A stretch of 64,000 nt of DNA, from NCBI RefSeq assembly GCF_023715445.1, contig NZ_JAMBOD010000006.1, forward strand, positions 62,001-126,000, written 5' to 3'. Shown piece after piece: positions 41,830 through 50,166 of this stretch. Each line of letters opens with the position of its first letter. Within the stretch, counting starts at the first letter, position 1. The notes below the pieces were generated by a model that did not search any database, was not told the origin of the DNA, and saw only the letters and a program-made list of their open reading frames with translations. The translations under genes were made by a program, and so were the position numbers. Source of the stretch: Fictibacillus nanhaiensis. GTDB lineage: Bacteria > Bacillota > Bacilli > Bacillales > Fictibacillaceae.

Positions 41830-42159
41830 TCACTGCTTTTTGTTTTTGCTGCAGGATAACATATCTTCAAATCTTGACCATAGCTGTTTTAGAGCATCCA
41901 TCCATTCACATGCTCCATCCATTGAGTTCGGTTTTATAGAGTAGTACCGGTAACGCCCCTCTTTGCGCTGCGTTACAAGACCCGCGTTCTCTAAAACTTT
42001 TAAATGCTTTGAGATCGCCGGCAGCGACATATCAAAAGGCTCTGCTAACTCTTGAACACTCCTTTCTCCTTTTGAAAGCTGCTCGATAATACTCCTTCTT
42101 GTTGGATCTGACAAAACGGAAAAAACATCATTCAAATTTTCATCATTATATTTAACCAT
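41830..42159 (-). CDS. ArsR-family transcriptional regulator of the ABC exporter operon
   Basis: 109 residues. Winged helix: SDPTRRSIIEQLSKGERSV, then the recognition segment MSLPAISKHLKVLENAGLVT and the beta-wing RKEGRYRYYSI. No metal-binding Cys pair of the ArsR/SmtB alpha-3 or alpha-5 sites is visible; one lone Cys occurs in GACEW and one near the C terminus. So it is probably a non-metal sensor (SdpR/YceK-like). The ATG at 42157-42159 has no ribosome site and lies inside the operator, suggesting a leaderless mRNA. First gene of the operon. Confidence 0.85.
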   Translation of the reverse strand: MVKYNDENLNDVFSVLSDPTRRSIIEQLSKGERSVQELAEPFDMSLPAISKHLKVLENAGLVTQRKEGRYRYYSIKPNSMDGACEWMDALKQLWSRFEDMLSCSKNKKQ

Positions 42160-42170
42160 TTGGTTAAATA
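42149..42170. promoter_or_regulatory. ArsR operator overlapping the arsR-type start codon
   Basis: TATTTAACC-ATTT-GGTTAAATA, a perfect 9-bp inverted repeat. It includes the start codon of the ArsR gene (42157-42159) and overlaps the predicted -10. Confidence 0.7.
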
Positions 42171-42196
42171 TAGAACGTTTTAATCTACATTGTCAA
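42167..42196 (-). promoter_or_regulatory. SigA promoter of the arsR-ABC operon
   Basis: Minus strand TTGACA (42191-42196), 18-bp spacer, TATATT (42167-42172). Predicted start near 42160, i.e. at or one base before the ATG. Confidence 0.6.
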
Positions 42197-42208
42197 TTTA
42201 TATCTTGC

Positions 42209-42892
42209 CTAGCTGTACGTATATTCTATTTTCACGGTCGCCTTCATCTTATTTTCACCTGGCTGAATCGGAGTTCCCGCGTCTTGAGCTAGTGTTGCTG
42301 CCTGAAAGGGAACAGGTCTTGGAGGAAATGGCTGTGATATTTCTTGAACAACAATGGGAACAGTTTGAAGCGTAACTTGCAGTGCTCTTGCCATAGCCAC
42401 TGCCTTTTGCTGCGCATTTCGAATAGCTAGCGTTAACGCTTGGTTATAAAAAGCATCCGGGTTAGAAACCGTAAACTGAATAGTTGAAACAGAGTTGGCA
42501 CCGCTGGCTACCGCTTGATCAATCACCTGCCCTGTTTTGCTAAGATCTTTTACCGTTACTTGAAGCTGGTGCTCTACTCGGTATCCGCGGAATATCTGCT
42601 GTCCGTTTTCATAGTTATATTGAGGTTCTATCCGATAGGAAAAAGTTTGAATATCCTGCTGAGAAATCCCCAACGACAGCATTGCATTAATAACAGCAGA
42701 CGTCTTAGCAGCGTTCTCTTTTTGCGCAGTACTTAGATTCATATTTTCAGTGATTACCCCAAGTATAATCATAGCTTGATCAGGTACAGCTGAAACAGTA
42801 CCCTCGCCAGTAACCGTTAATCGATTCAGTTTTGCTCGGCTATACGACTGACTGCTGCCCATATTCTGAAGCCCTGGCTGACCGTAGTACAT
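42209..42892 (-). CDS. SIMPL-domain (DUF541) protein
   Basis: 227 residues from the ATG at 42890-42892, after AAAGGAGCTTTGCAT. No clear signal peptide; it begins MYYGQPGLQNMGSSQSYSRA. SIMPL domain at about 25-225, with LTVTGEGTVSAVPDQAMIIL and the core repeat-like DIQTFSYRIEPQYNYENG and VEHQLQVTVKDL. Family members form oligomeric rings; one example is BP26. Function in Bacillus unknown. Divergent promoter region faces nothing; it ends 50 bp from the ArsR gene. Confidence 0.82.
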   Translation of the reverse strand: MYYGQPGLQNMGSSQSYSRAKLNRLTVTGEGTVSAVPDQAMIILGVITENMNLSTAQKENAAKTSAVINAMLSLGISQQDIQTFSYRIEPQYNYENGQQIFRGYRVEHQLQVTVKDLSKTGQVIDQAVASGANSVSTIQFTVSNPDAFYNQALTLAIRNAQQKAVAMARALQVTLQTVPIVVQEISQPFPPRPVPFQAATLAQDAGTPIQPGENKMKATVKIEYTYS

Positions 42893-42991
42893 ATGCAAAG
42901 CTCCTTTCACCTTCTATTCCATAAAAGCTATGCTTGCATAGTTGATAAAAGAAGAAAAAGAAAAAGCATTTGCCACAATGGTGACAAACAC

Positions 42992-44014
42992 TTATTTAAA
43001 AGGAAACGCCTCAACGGTATGACCATTTCTCCCGATCGTTTTTTCGGCTTGAGATAACGAATTTAATATCGCTTCTTCCGTTGCTTCTGCAGCAGCCGTG
43101 AAAAGTTCGTTCATAATAGGCTGATCTTCCCTCAACTGAGTACGTATTTCTGTTTCCTCTTTTGTAAAATGAGGGGTCTTTTGTGCCGTAGAAAACGCAA
43201 TTACGATATCCCCGCTTCCGTTGCTGAAATGGCTACCTGTTCTTCCTAGACCAATTCCGCAACGCTTTGCCACTCTTAACAGCTGCCTGTCGCTTAATGG
43301 TGCATCTGTCGCGAGTACAATCATAATAGATCCATCACTCGTCTCGGTTAACCCCTCTGTTTCTTCATCCATTAAATATGAGCATTTAAATTCTTCCCTC
43401 TTACCAAAATTACTGAGTACGAGACAGCCTACCGTATAATTTTTAGAAATAATTCGTGACGATGAACCAATACCGCCTTTGTAACCAAAACAGACCATTC
43501 CTTTCCCAGCGCCAACCGCGCCTTCATCAGCAGTTTTGTCCGTTGCCTTCATAATAGCCTCGATCGCATGCTCTGGTTTTACAGGAAAATGGCGAATCGA
43601 ATTCAGAAAGCTGTCATTACACTCTCCCACAACGACGTTAACCGTCCCCGTCGCGTCACCAATTTCAGGGTTTTGTTCTAGCATATATTCCAATGTTCCT
43701 TGAGTAACGGCCGGCACACCAAAAGTGTTGGTCAGCATAATCGGAGACTCTAACACACCCAGTTCATTCAGCTGAACAAGACCGGTTGTTTTGCCAAAAC
43801 CATTGATTACATAGCTTGCTGCTGTAACCTTTTCTTGAAACATGTTGCCTTCGTGCGGCAAGATTGCCGTTACACCTGTGCATGCATACTCTGTATCATC
43901 AATAGGATAATCCAGTGTAACATGTCCGACCTTTACACCTTTTACATCGGTTATACAATTGTTTATTCCCGGAGAGAGAGTTCCAATAATAACTCCTCTG
44001 TCTCGAACCTTCAT
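42992..44014 (-). CDS. P1 family peptidase (DmpA/BapA-like aminopeptidase)
   Basis: 340 residues; an N-terminal-nucleophile-type self-processing hydrolase. It starts with the family motif ITDVKGVKVGHVTL (about 21-34). The predicted nucleophile Ser is in DGSIMIVLATDAPLS, after the Gly where DmpA cuts itself into two chains; the preceding GGIGSSSR loop is also conserved. Cleaves N-terminal or beta-amino-acid peptides. Starts with ATG at 44012-44014. Lies 18 bp after a membrane-dipeptidase-type gene, so a small peptide-degrading operon. Confidence 0.85.
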   Translation of the reverse strand: MKVRDRGVIIGTLSPGINNCITDVKGVKVGHVTLDYPIDDTEYACTGVTAILPHEGNMFQEKVTAASYVINGFGKTTGLVQLNELGVLESPIMLTNTFGVPAVTQGTLEYMLEQNPEIGDATGTVNVVVGECNDSFLNSIRHFPVKPEHAIEAIMKATDKTADEGAVGAGKGMVCFGYKGGIGSSSRIISKNYTVGCLVLSNFGKREEFKCSYLMDEETEGLTETSDGSIMIVLATDAPLSDRQLLRVAKRCGIGLGRTGSHFSNGSGDIVIAFSTAQKTPHFTKEETEIRTQLREDQPIMNELFTAAAEATEEAILNSLSQAEKTIGRNGHTVEAFPFK

Positions 44015-44032
44015 TGACTACACCCCTGGCGT

Positions 44033-44959
44033 TTATTTTGGCAGATAGTTTAAGAAGTTTTGATAAGCAAACCCTCTTACTTCCTCTTCTGAATAATGTT
44101 TTAACAACTCATTAATTAAATTCTGAGTTTTGGATGCATCCTCTAAATTTGTTATATGAGAAGCAATCCCGTCAAAATCAGAGCCAAGACCAATCTGTTT
44201 CACCCCGCCCAGTCCACAGAAATGATCAATATGTTTAATCAGATCAGCAATGCTTAAAGGACCTTCACTCTTTGTAAAAGGTGGATTGTAAACAACGTGA
44301 ACAACTCCGCCTTTTTGAAACATTTCTTTTGCCATATCATCTGTTAAGTTACGAGGATGTTCACATAACGTACGAGAATTAGAATGACTGGCTAAAGGAT
44401 ATTTCGCCAATTCCATCACATCCCAAAATGCCCGGTCACATAAATGAGAAACGTCAGTCAGGATTTTATGCTTGTTATTAAAGTGGACGATTTGCTTTCC
44501 AAAGAGAGTTAATCCTGCTCCGCGCGGTTCTTGTGCGCCATCTGCAGCTAAGTTTGCATGATTCCATGTAAGCCCAATCAGCCGAACACCCAGCTGGTAA
44601 AGAATGTTGAGCTTTGTAAGATCATCGCCGATTGCTTCAACACCTTCGAGCGTCAGTACGGCGCCAATTTCTCCATCTTTTAATGTGTCTAGTTCAGACC
44701 AGTCTTTTATTTGCTTCATCTCAGGATTTTTACCAAGTACTTCACGGTAAAAGTGATCGATTTGGTCTAATGCTGCCTGGAATTTTTGATCAGAGGGAAT
44801 GAACGGCTCTGTGAAAATCGCAAAAAACTGAACCTTAACCTTCCCTTTTTGAAGACGTTCTTTATTTGTTGAAAGCTCAGGAGCATCTGCATAGCTCAGT
44901 TTTCCTTTCATTTCCCAAAGTTTCAATAATGCATCACAGTGCAAGTCAATGACATTCAT
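44033..44959 (-). CDS. Membrane dipeptidase (M19, renal dipeptidase family)
   Basis: 308 residues, metal-dependent TIM-barrel dipeptidase. Zinc motifs: VIDLHCDALLKL near residues 3-14 (HxD), LEGVEAIG (Glu bridging ligand), DVSHLCDRAFWD and ASHSNSR (His ligands), GLGSDFDG (Asp near the C terminus). No signal peptide despite the family name, so cytoplasmic. Acts on dipeptides including those with D-residues. First gene of a pair with the P1 peptidase. Confidence 0.87.
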   Translation of the reverse strand: MNVIDLHCDALLKLWEMKGKLSYADAPELSTNKERLQKGKVKVQFFAIFTEPFIPSDQKFQAALDQIDHFYREVLGKNPEMKQIKDWSELDTLKDGEIGAVLTLEGVEAIGDDLTKLNILYQLGVRLIGLTWNHANLAADGAQEPRGAGLTLFGKQIVHFNNKHKILTDVSHLCDRAFWDVMELAKYPLASHSNSRTLCEHPRNLTDDMAKEMFQKGGVVHVVYNPPFTKSEGPLSIADLIKHIDHFCGLGGVKQIGLGSDFDGIASHITNLEDASKTQNLINELLKHYSEEEVRGFAYQNFLNYLPK

Positions 44960-45046
44960 GTCTTATCCCACCATTCAATTGAATAATTTTTAACGCTAAA
45001 AGGCTGAAGGGAATTAAATATAAACCCTATCTAATAAAAGAATACG

Positions 45047-45074
45047 TTTAGTTAAAAAATATTTTTGTTATAAT
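45047..45074 (+). promoter_or_regulatory. glnS promoter region
   Basis: A perfect TATAAT at 45069-45074 with a weak -35 (TTTAGT at 45047-45052). Immediately downstream is the palindrome AAAGTATACTTT (45077-45088), over the predicted transcription start, which may bind a regulator. No T-box fold was found. Confidence 0.5.
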
Positions 45075-45119
45075 GTAAAGTATACTTTAGTTTACATATA
45101 AGGAAAGGCTTGATACGGG

Positions 45120-46775
45120 ATGGAGAATAGTAATTTTATTAAAACAATTATCCAAGGCGATCTGGAATCCGGAAAGCACAAGAAAGTCGTTACACGCTTC
45201 CCTCCAGAACCTAACGGATATCTTCATATTGGACACGCAAAATCTATCGTCATTAACTTCGGACTTGCAGATGAGTTTGGCGGAGAAACGAACCTGCGCT
45301 TTGATGATACAAACCCATTAAAAGAAGACCAGGAATACGTAGATGCGATCAAGACAGACGTAGAGTGGCTTGGCTTCGAATGGGAAAACCTTCGTTATGC
45401 TTCAGACTACTTCGAGGAAATGTATAATCGTGCAGTACTTTTAATCAAAAAGGGCAAAGCATATGTCGATGACCTAAACGCTGACGAGATCCGTGAATAT
45501 CGCGGAACGTTGACGGAGCCTGGAAAAGAAAGTCCTTACCGCAACCGTTCTGTGGAAGAAAATTTAGACCTGTTTGATCGTATGCGTAAAGGCGAGTTTG
45601 AAAATGGACAAAAAGTGCTTCGTGCGAAAATTGATATGAGTTCACCAAACATTAACTTGCGTGACCCGGTACTTTACCGTGTATCTCATGCAACTCATCA
45701 TAACACAGGTGACAAATGGTGCATCTATCCAATGTATGCATTTGCTCACCCGATTGAAGATGCGATCGAGGGTGTTACTCACTCTCTTTGTACAACCGAG
45801 TTTGAAGATCAGCGTCCTCTTTATAACTGGGTAGTTGAGGAGTGCGAAATGGAAAGCCAGCCTCAGCAAATTGAGTTTGGCCGTCTGGGTCTTATCAATA
45901 CAGTTACGAGTAAACGTAAATTGAAACAGCTTGTAGACGAAGGCTATGTGGATGGATGGGATGATCCGCGTATGCCGACGATTTCCGGTTTGCGCCGTAA
46001 AGGGTACACTCCTGAATCCATCGTTGAGTTTGTTAAAGCGGTTGGTGTTTCTAAAGGTTCTGGTGCAGCAGACACGGCAATGCTTGAGCATTTTATCCGT
46101 GAAGACTTGAAAGTGAAAGCACCTCGTACGATGGGTATCCTTGATCCGCTTAAAGTAGTAATCACAAACTACCCTGAAGGTCAGGTTGAAATGCTTGATG
46201 CTGAAATCAACCCAGAAAATGAAGAAATGGGAACACGCCAGATTCCGTTTTCCCGTGAGATCTATATTGAGCGTGAAGACTTTATGGAGGATCCTCCGAA
46301 AAAGTACTTCCGCCTCTTCCCTGGAAACGAAGTCCGCTTGAAGCATGCATACTTCATTAAATGCGAAGATTTCACAAAAGATGAAGACGGCAATGTGGTT
46401 GAGCTTCATTGTACGTATGATGTAGAAACAAAATCAGGCACTGGATTTACTGGACGTAAAGTAAAAGGAACGCTTCACTGGGTTGAAGCTACACAAGCGG
46501 TTCCTGCTGAGTTCCGTCTATACGAGCCATTAATTCTGGATGCTGATATGGAAAGTGAAGAAGACAGCGAAGGCAAAACATTCTTGGATTATGTGAATCA
46601 AGATTCTTTAATCGTAAAACAAGGATTTATCGAGGCGAACATGAAAGATGCGAAGCCACAGGACAAGTTCCAATTCTTCCGCCACGGCTACTTCAACGTA
46701 GATCCAAAGCACACAACAGAAGATAAAATCGTATTTAACCAAATCGTTTCATTGAAGAGTTCGTTTAAGCTTTAA
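45120..46775 (+). CDS. glnS: Glutaminyl-tRNA synthetase (GlnRS)
   Basis: 551 residues, full length for bacterial GlnRS. Class I motifs: [14 protein letters not shown] (HIGH, residues 28-41), the tRNA-acceptor region with LRFDDTNP, and VTSKRKLKQ (KMSKS equivalent). The C-terminal beta-barrel anticodon-binding domain is present (about 340-551, with [14 protein letters not shown]). Motif PEPNG is diagnostic for GlnRS over GltX (PSPTG). It charges tRNA-Gln directly. ATG at 45120 follows AAGGAAAGG. Most Bacillus species lack it and use GatCAB, so this may be an acquired gene. No disruption. Confidence 0.95.
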   Translation: MENSNFIKTIIQGDLESGKHKKVVTRFPPEPNGYLHIGHAKSIVINFGLADEFGGETNLRFDDTNPLKEDQEYVDAIKTDVEWLGFEWENLRYASDYFEEMYNRAVLLIKKGKAYVDDLNADEIREYRGTLTEPGKESPYRNRSVEENLDLFDRMRKGEFENGQKVLRAKIDMSSPNINLRDPVLYRVSHATHHNTGDKWCIYPMYAFAHPIEDAIEGVTHSLCTTEFEDQRPLYNWVVEECEMESQPQQIEFGRLGLINTVTSKRKLKQLVDEGYVDGWDDPRMPTISGLRRKGYTPESIVEFVKAVGVSKGSGAADTAMLEHFIREDLKVKAPRTMGILDPLKVVITNYPEGQVEMLDAEINPENEEMGTRQIPFSREIYIEREDFMEDPPKKYFRLFPGNEVRLKHAYFIKCEDFTKDEDGNVVELHCTYDVETKSGTGFTGRKVKGTLHWVEATQAVPAEFRLYEPLILDADMESEEDSEGKTFLDYVNQDSLIVKQGFIEANMKDAKPQDKFQFFRHGYFNVDPKHTTEDKIVFNQIVSLKSSFKL

Positions 46776-46784
46776 TGACATATA

Positions 46785-46817
46785 AAAAGCAGGTTTCCGT
46801 CTGGGAACCTGCTTTTA
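46785..46817 (+). terminator. Terminator after glnS
   Basis: AAAAGCAGGTTTCC and GGAACCTGCTTTT, loop GTCTG, followed by ATATTT. Confidence 0.85.
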
Positions 46818-46856
46818 TATTTGATATATATAGCTTATTCATGTGCAAAATTGAAC

Positions 46857-46966
46857 TTATGAGCCCTCAAATTTTTTTATGATCCTTCATCACTTTTTAT
46901 GGTCCTACAAATTTTTTTATGAGCCTTCAAAAAATTTTATGAGCCTTCAAATGGAATTATAGGCTT
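46857..46966 (+). repeat. 20-bp tandem array 3 (5-6 copies) between glnS and cwlK
   Basis: TTAT starts at 46857, 46877, 46897, 46917 and 46937, with a partial copy at 46957; exact 20-bp period. Consensus TTATGAGCCTTCAAAATTTT. Lies in the convergent gap between glnS and cwlK. Confidence 0.85.
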
Positions 46967-46982
46967 TTCGACAATGTCTGTC

Positions 46983-47516
46983 CTATCTTACTGGAGGTCT
47001 CTCACCATACTGCAGCTCCCGAATGCTCAACCCAAAGTCCATCTCAAGGTGCGGATAATCCTTGAAGCCCATCCAATCTCCACCCCATTCAAAGCCTAAC
47101 TCTTTTCCAATACTCACAACTTCCATCCAATCTGACTGTCCATTCTTATTATCATCACGCTCTAAATCCCACACAACTGTTCCATCTTTTAGCTGAAGCG
47201 CAAAATCAATGGCTAGGCCGTAATTATGATACGACTCTCCGCCTTCAACATGGGTTACGATTGTTCCTTCTTCCGATCTCCCACGGGCATAAAGTTCATC
47301 CTGTTCTTCCGCTGAACGAAAGTCATCTGTTATCACGATTGTAATTCCTTTTTGAGCAGCTCTCTGAATCAGCTGGTCTCTTTTTTCAGCAACAATCGGA
47401 TGAATTTCAGTTGGCATAGGAACATTCTTTTTTCTCATCTCATCTATGATTAAAAAAACAAGAAATCCTAACAAAAACGCAAATACAACTCTTATTATCC
47501 ATTTCACTTGAAGCAA
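46983..47516 (-). CDS. cwlK: Peptidoglycan L-Ala-D-Glu endopeptidase CwlK (M15C)
   Basis: 177 residues: N-terminal membrane anchor (about 7-26), then an M15C zinc peptidase domain. Zinc and catalytic motifs: ITDDFRSAEEQDELYARGR, SYHNYGLAIDFAL (His/Asp ligands) and GGDWMGFKDYPHLEM (catalytic Asp and third His). Closely similar to B. subtilis CwlK (YcdD), which hydrolyses the L-Ala-D-Glu bond in stem peptides. Cleaves peptidoglycan outside the membrane. Confidence 0.9.
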   Translation of the reverse strand: MLQVKWIIRVVFAFLLGFLVFLIIDEMRKKNVPMPTEIHPIVAEKRDQLIQRAAQKGITIVITDDFRSAEEQDELYARGRSEEGTIVTHVEGGESYHNYGLAIDFALQLKDGTVVWDLERDDNKNGQSDWMEVVSIGKELGFEWGGDWMGFKDYPHLEMDFGLSIRELQYGERPPVR

Positions 47517-47604
47517 ATCCCCCCAGAATCTAGCAATCTATTTTATTGTAACGTATGTACACTGTAAATGTTTCATCTTACTCTATATCTATGAAAAGAA
47601 GGCA

Positions 47605-47632
47605 GCAAAAAAGACCAGGTTCCTCCTGGTCT
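47605..47632 (-). terminator. Terminator of the RsbR-like gene
   Basis: AGACCAGG and CCTGGTCT, loop TTCCT, followed on the minus strand by TTTTTT. Confidence 0.8.
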
Positions 47633-47643
47633 ATAAAAAAATA

Positions 47644-48477
47644 TTATTTTTCTGTAGCAAGTGCTTGTGCAAGACTAGATTTAATAGAAACTTGGTCGAA
47701 AGAGAGTCCAAGTTGGGTCGCGGTTAAAGCAATTTCCGGTCTGATTCCTGAAAGAGTTGATTTAACCCCGATCAAGCCGAGCGTCTCTATTAAAGAGAAG
47801 ATCTGTTGAGCAACCATCGTATCAATAATGAGAACACCTGATAAGTCGATTAAGAGATGTGAGATTCCTTTTTCTGAGCATTGCTCTAATGTATTTTCTA
47901 CGATAAGCTTTGCCCTCGCCGTATCAATCACACCGATTAATGGAAGCAGTCCCATATGATTATTGAGCGCAATAACTGGTGAGCTCAGCTCATTAATCAT
48001 TTCCTGCTGTGCTATTAGTTTTTCTTCACTGTATTTTTGGTTCTCTTCAACGAACCACGTAACAATTTTATTAAAGGTATCAATAATAATTTCATTCCAT
48101 GAATCTATAAAATCTTGAGAGTATCTGCCTTTATGAAGGTTCACAAACTCTTTAACAAATCCAAGATATTGTCTCTGGACGTTAAAAAATTCCTTCATAA
48201 TTACAGTTACTGGCGTATTTAAGTGTTCATCATCTTTCGCAATCATAATGATCCATTTTTCAAGGTCTTGTAAGAACTTCGATTCCTCCTGGACAAAAAC
48301 GTCGCAAAAATGCAGATGGAATTCATGATTTTGTTTTTTTAGAGTTGAGATGGTTTCAGGATCTGTAGAAGCATATACCCCAGTGGCTTTGCTTTTATCG
48401 ATGGAAGTATACCATTCTTCAGTCATTTGCCATGTCTTATCAATTAAAAAAGAATGCAGTTCCTTATCTCTATGCAT
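47644..48477 (-). CDS. RsbR-family STAS domain protein (stressosome type)
   Basis: 277 residues from the ATG at 48475-48477, chosen because GGGAGAGTG lies 8 nt upstream; an ATG nine codons earlier (48504) lacks a ribosome site. N-terminal non-heme globin-like domain (about 1-150, with EEWYTSIDKSKATGVYAS), then a STAS domain (about 158-275) with the RsbS/RsbR-type phosphorylation sites VIDTARA, ISHLLIDLSGVLIIDT and GVKSTLSGIRPEIALTAT. Member of the RsbRA-D group that forms stressosomes controlling SigB; no rsbS or rsbT adjacent. Monocistronic. Confidence 0.85.
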   Translation of the reverse strand: MHRDKELHSFLIDKTWQMTEEWYTSIDKSKATGVYASTDPETISTLKKQNHEFHLHFCDVFVQEESKFLQDLEKWIIMIAKDDEHLNTPVTVIMKEFFNVQRQYLGFVKEFVNLHKGRYSQDFIDSWNEIIIDTFNKIVTWFVEENQKYSEEKLIAQQEMINELSSPVIALNNHMGLLPLIGVIDTARAKLIVENTLEQCSEKGISHLLIDLSGVLIIDTMVAQQIFSLIETLGLIGVKSTLSGIRPEIALTATQLGLSFDQVSIKSSLAQALATEK

Positions 48478-48554
48478 CTCTTTTACACTCTCCCAATCTA
48501 CCATATTCTCTATATCATATATCGATATTGTGGTCTTTACAATGTATAGGTTTC

Positions 48555-48785
48555 TTAATCTTCATCCTTTGCATCCCAGTCCTCTGGAATCGGTTCACTT
48601 AAATATTCTTCTACTAATTTTTTATATTTTTCAAGCTGTTCAAAATGTGTATTGAACTGTTCCTTGTTAATCAGGTGCTGGGTTCCGTCAAAGATTGCAC
48701 GGATCTTTTTTTGCTGAACTAAACTCTCCACTACCGCTTCTGGCATCGATAAATATTCTGCTGTTTCTTTTATTGTAAGGTACAT
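48555..48785 (-). CDS. Small helix-turn-helix (excisionase/MerR-like) protein
   Basis: 76 residues. The HTH_17-like head MYLTIKETAEYLSMPEAVVE followed by LVQQKKIRAIFDGTQHLINK is the pattern of excisionase-family DNA-binding domains; the tail is acidic (EDWDAKDED). Such proteins also occur outside mobile elements in Bacillus. Weak ribosome site (AAGGGAAGAG) before the ATG at 48783-48785. No integrase nearby. Confidence 0.7.
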   Translation of the reverse strand: MYLTIKETAEYLSMPEAVVESLVQQKKIRAIFDGTQHLINKEQFNTHFEQLEKYKKLVEEYLSEPIPEDWDAKDED

Positions 48786-48878
48786 AATTTTTCTCTTCCC
48801 TTGTTTAACATTTGTTTAAACTAAGATTACCGCAAGCATTGTATAGATTCAATAAAACAGACAATGAACATAAGGCAT

Positions 48879-50051
48879 TTAGCGGAATGACCTTTGTTTC
48901 ATTAACAGTTGATTGCCCATGAGAAGGGTAAAGGCGAAAAGTACAAAATCTACAAAACCGTATACCAGGTTGTAGCTTCCTAAATGGAAAAGAAAACTTC
49001 CTAATAACGGTCCCACCGACATACCCAGATAGCGGAAGAAATTATAAGCACCTATTGCTGTCGCACGGTTCGATTGGAATTCGTGTGTAAGCAATGCCGT
49101 CTGCACAGGAAGAGACATACCTAAGAACAATCCAAACAAACTGATTGATAAAATGAGCATGACAAGAGAGACGTTCGATACCAAGATAAAAAATAGTAAC
49201 GAAACGACATTTAATAAAGCTGAATAGACTACAACTTTTCTTTCATCAAAATTTCGCAGTTTTCCGCCAATGAAGCTGCCCACTACTATTCCTAATGACA
49301 ACGGAAGAAAAACGAGACCTTTTTGTTCTACTGATAGTGCATAACGGTCACTCATTATTCCCGGCAGGAACACGAGAAAGTTATAAAGCGCGTAGTATTG
49401 GATGAAGCCAAGTCCGATTACTGAAAATCCAATCCTATTCTTAAGAATATGAATAAAATCAGTAAACTTAAAATTTTGCTTTTTTTGAGTGGCTGGCTTC
49501 GTTTCTTTTAAATAAACAAAGTTTCCTGATAAAACGAGAAAACCAACACATAGTAAAGCGATAAAAATCATATGAAAATCAAATGAACCGCTTAAAAAAC
49601 CGCCAGCAACTGGCCCGACAACAGGGCCAAGGGATACCATCATCTGAAATGTACCCATCGGCTGTATTCGGTCTTTCCCTTCAAATAAATCACCAATAAC
49701 GGTTACAGCGACAACCGAACCAGCCGCAATTCCGACTGCCTGTAAAGAACGGAAAATCAATAAGAACTCAATAGTCTCGGAAAAATAGCAGCCGATCGTA
49801 GCACCCAAATAAATAAGGAGACCCGTAAGCATAACTTTTCGTCGTCCTAATGAATCTGTTAAAGGACCATAAACCATCTGCATGAGTGCAAGAAAAACCG
49901 TATAAATGGAAATTGAAAAATTAACTAAGAATGGCGTGGTATGAAGTTCACGAGTAACTTCAGGAATAATAGGAACGTAAATCGTCTGTGAAAAAGGACC
50001 GAGGAACGCAGCAAAAGCAACAAGATAAACCAATAGAGTGCGGTGTTTCAA
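48879..50051 (-). CDS. MFS transporter (Bcr/CflA-type drug efflux)
   Basis: 390 residues with 12 membrane segments. MFS motif A in loop 2-3: YGPLTDSLGRRKVML. Motif C GPVVGPVAGGFLSG in helix five marks antiporters (DHA1 drug:H+). Likely an efflux pump; substrate unknown. ATG at 50049-50051. The terminator-like hairpin of the next operon lies upstream. Confidence 0.85.
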   Translation of the reverse strand: MKHRTLLVYLVAFAAFLGPFSQTIYVPIIPEVTRELHTTPFLVNFSISIYTVFLALMQMVYGPLTDSLGRRKVMLTGLLIYLGATIGCYFSETIEFLLIFRSLQAVGIAAGSVVAVTVIGDLFEGKDRIQPMGTFQMMVSLGPVVGPVAGGFLSGSFDFHMIFIALLCVGFLVLSGNFVYLKETKPATQKKQNFKFTDFIHILKNRIGFSVIGLGFIQYYALYNFLVFLPGIMSDRYALSVEQKGLVFLPLSLGIVVGSFIGGKLRNFDERKVVVYSALLNVVSLLFFILVSNVSLVMLILSISLFGLFLGMSLPVQTALLTHEFQSNRATAIGAYNFFRYLGMSVGPLLGSFLFHLGSYNLVYGFVDFVLFAFTLLMGNQLLMKQRSFR

Positions 50052-50083
50052 TGTAAAAACTCCTTGCTGTATGAAATAAAAAA

Positions 50084-50107
50084 GTCTGCTGAAATAAATC
50101 CAGACAG
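50084..50107 (-). terminator. Terminator of the putative N-demethylase operon
   Basis: Minus strand GTCTG pairs with CAGAC across a loop of about 15 nt and is followed by TTTTTT. Confidence 0.5.
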
Positions 50108-50166
50108 ACGAATACCAACGCTTGAACTTTTAAATTATACACCTTATTAATCTTTTTTTGAAAAGA

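Noticed and set aside
45076-45098. GlnR/TnrA box upstream of glnS
   Set aside because: The TGTAAA...TTTACA arms do not match TGTNAN7TNACA spacing.
45642-46409. 255-codon open frame antisense to glnS
   Set aside because: It is a shadow of the strongly coding plus-strand glnS; no ribosome site and no family features.
48555-48785. Excisionase of a mobile element
   Set aside because: No integrase, attachment repeats or phage genes nearby; such short HTH proteins occur in core Bacillus genomes.
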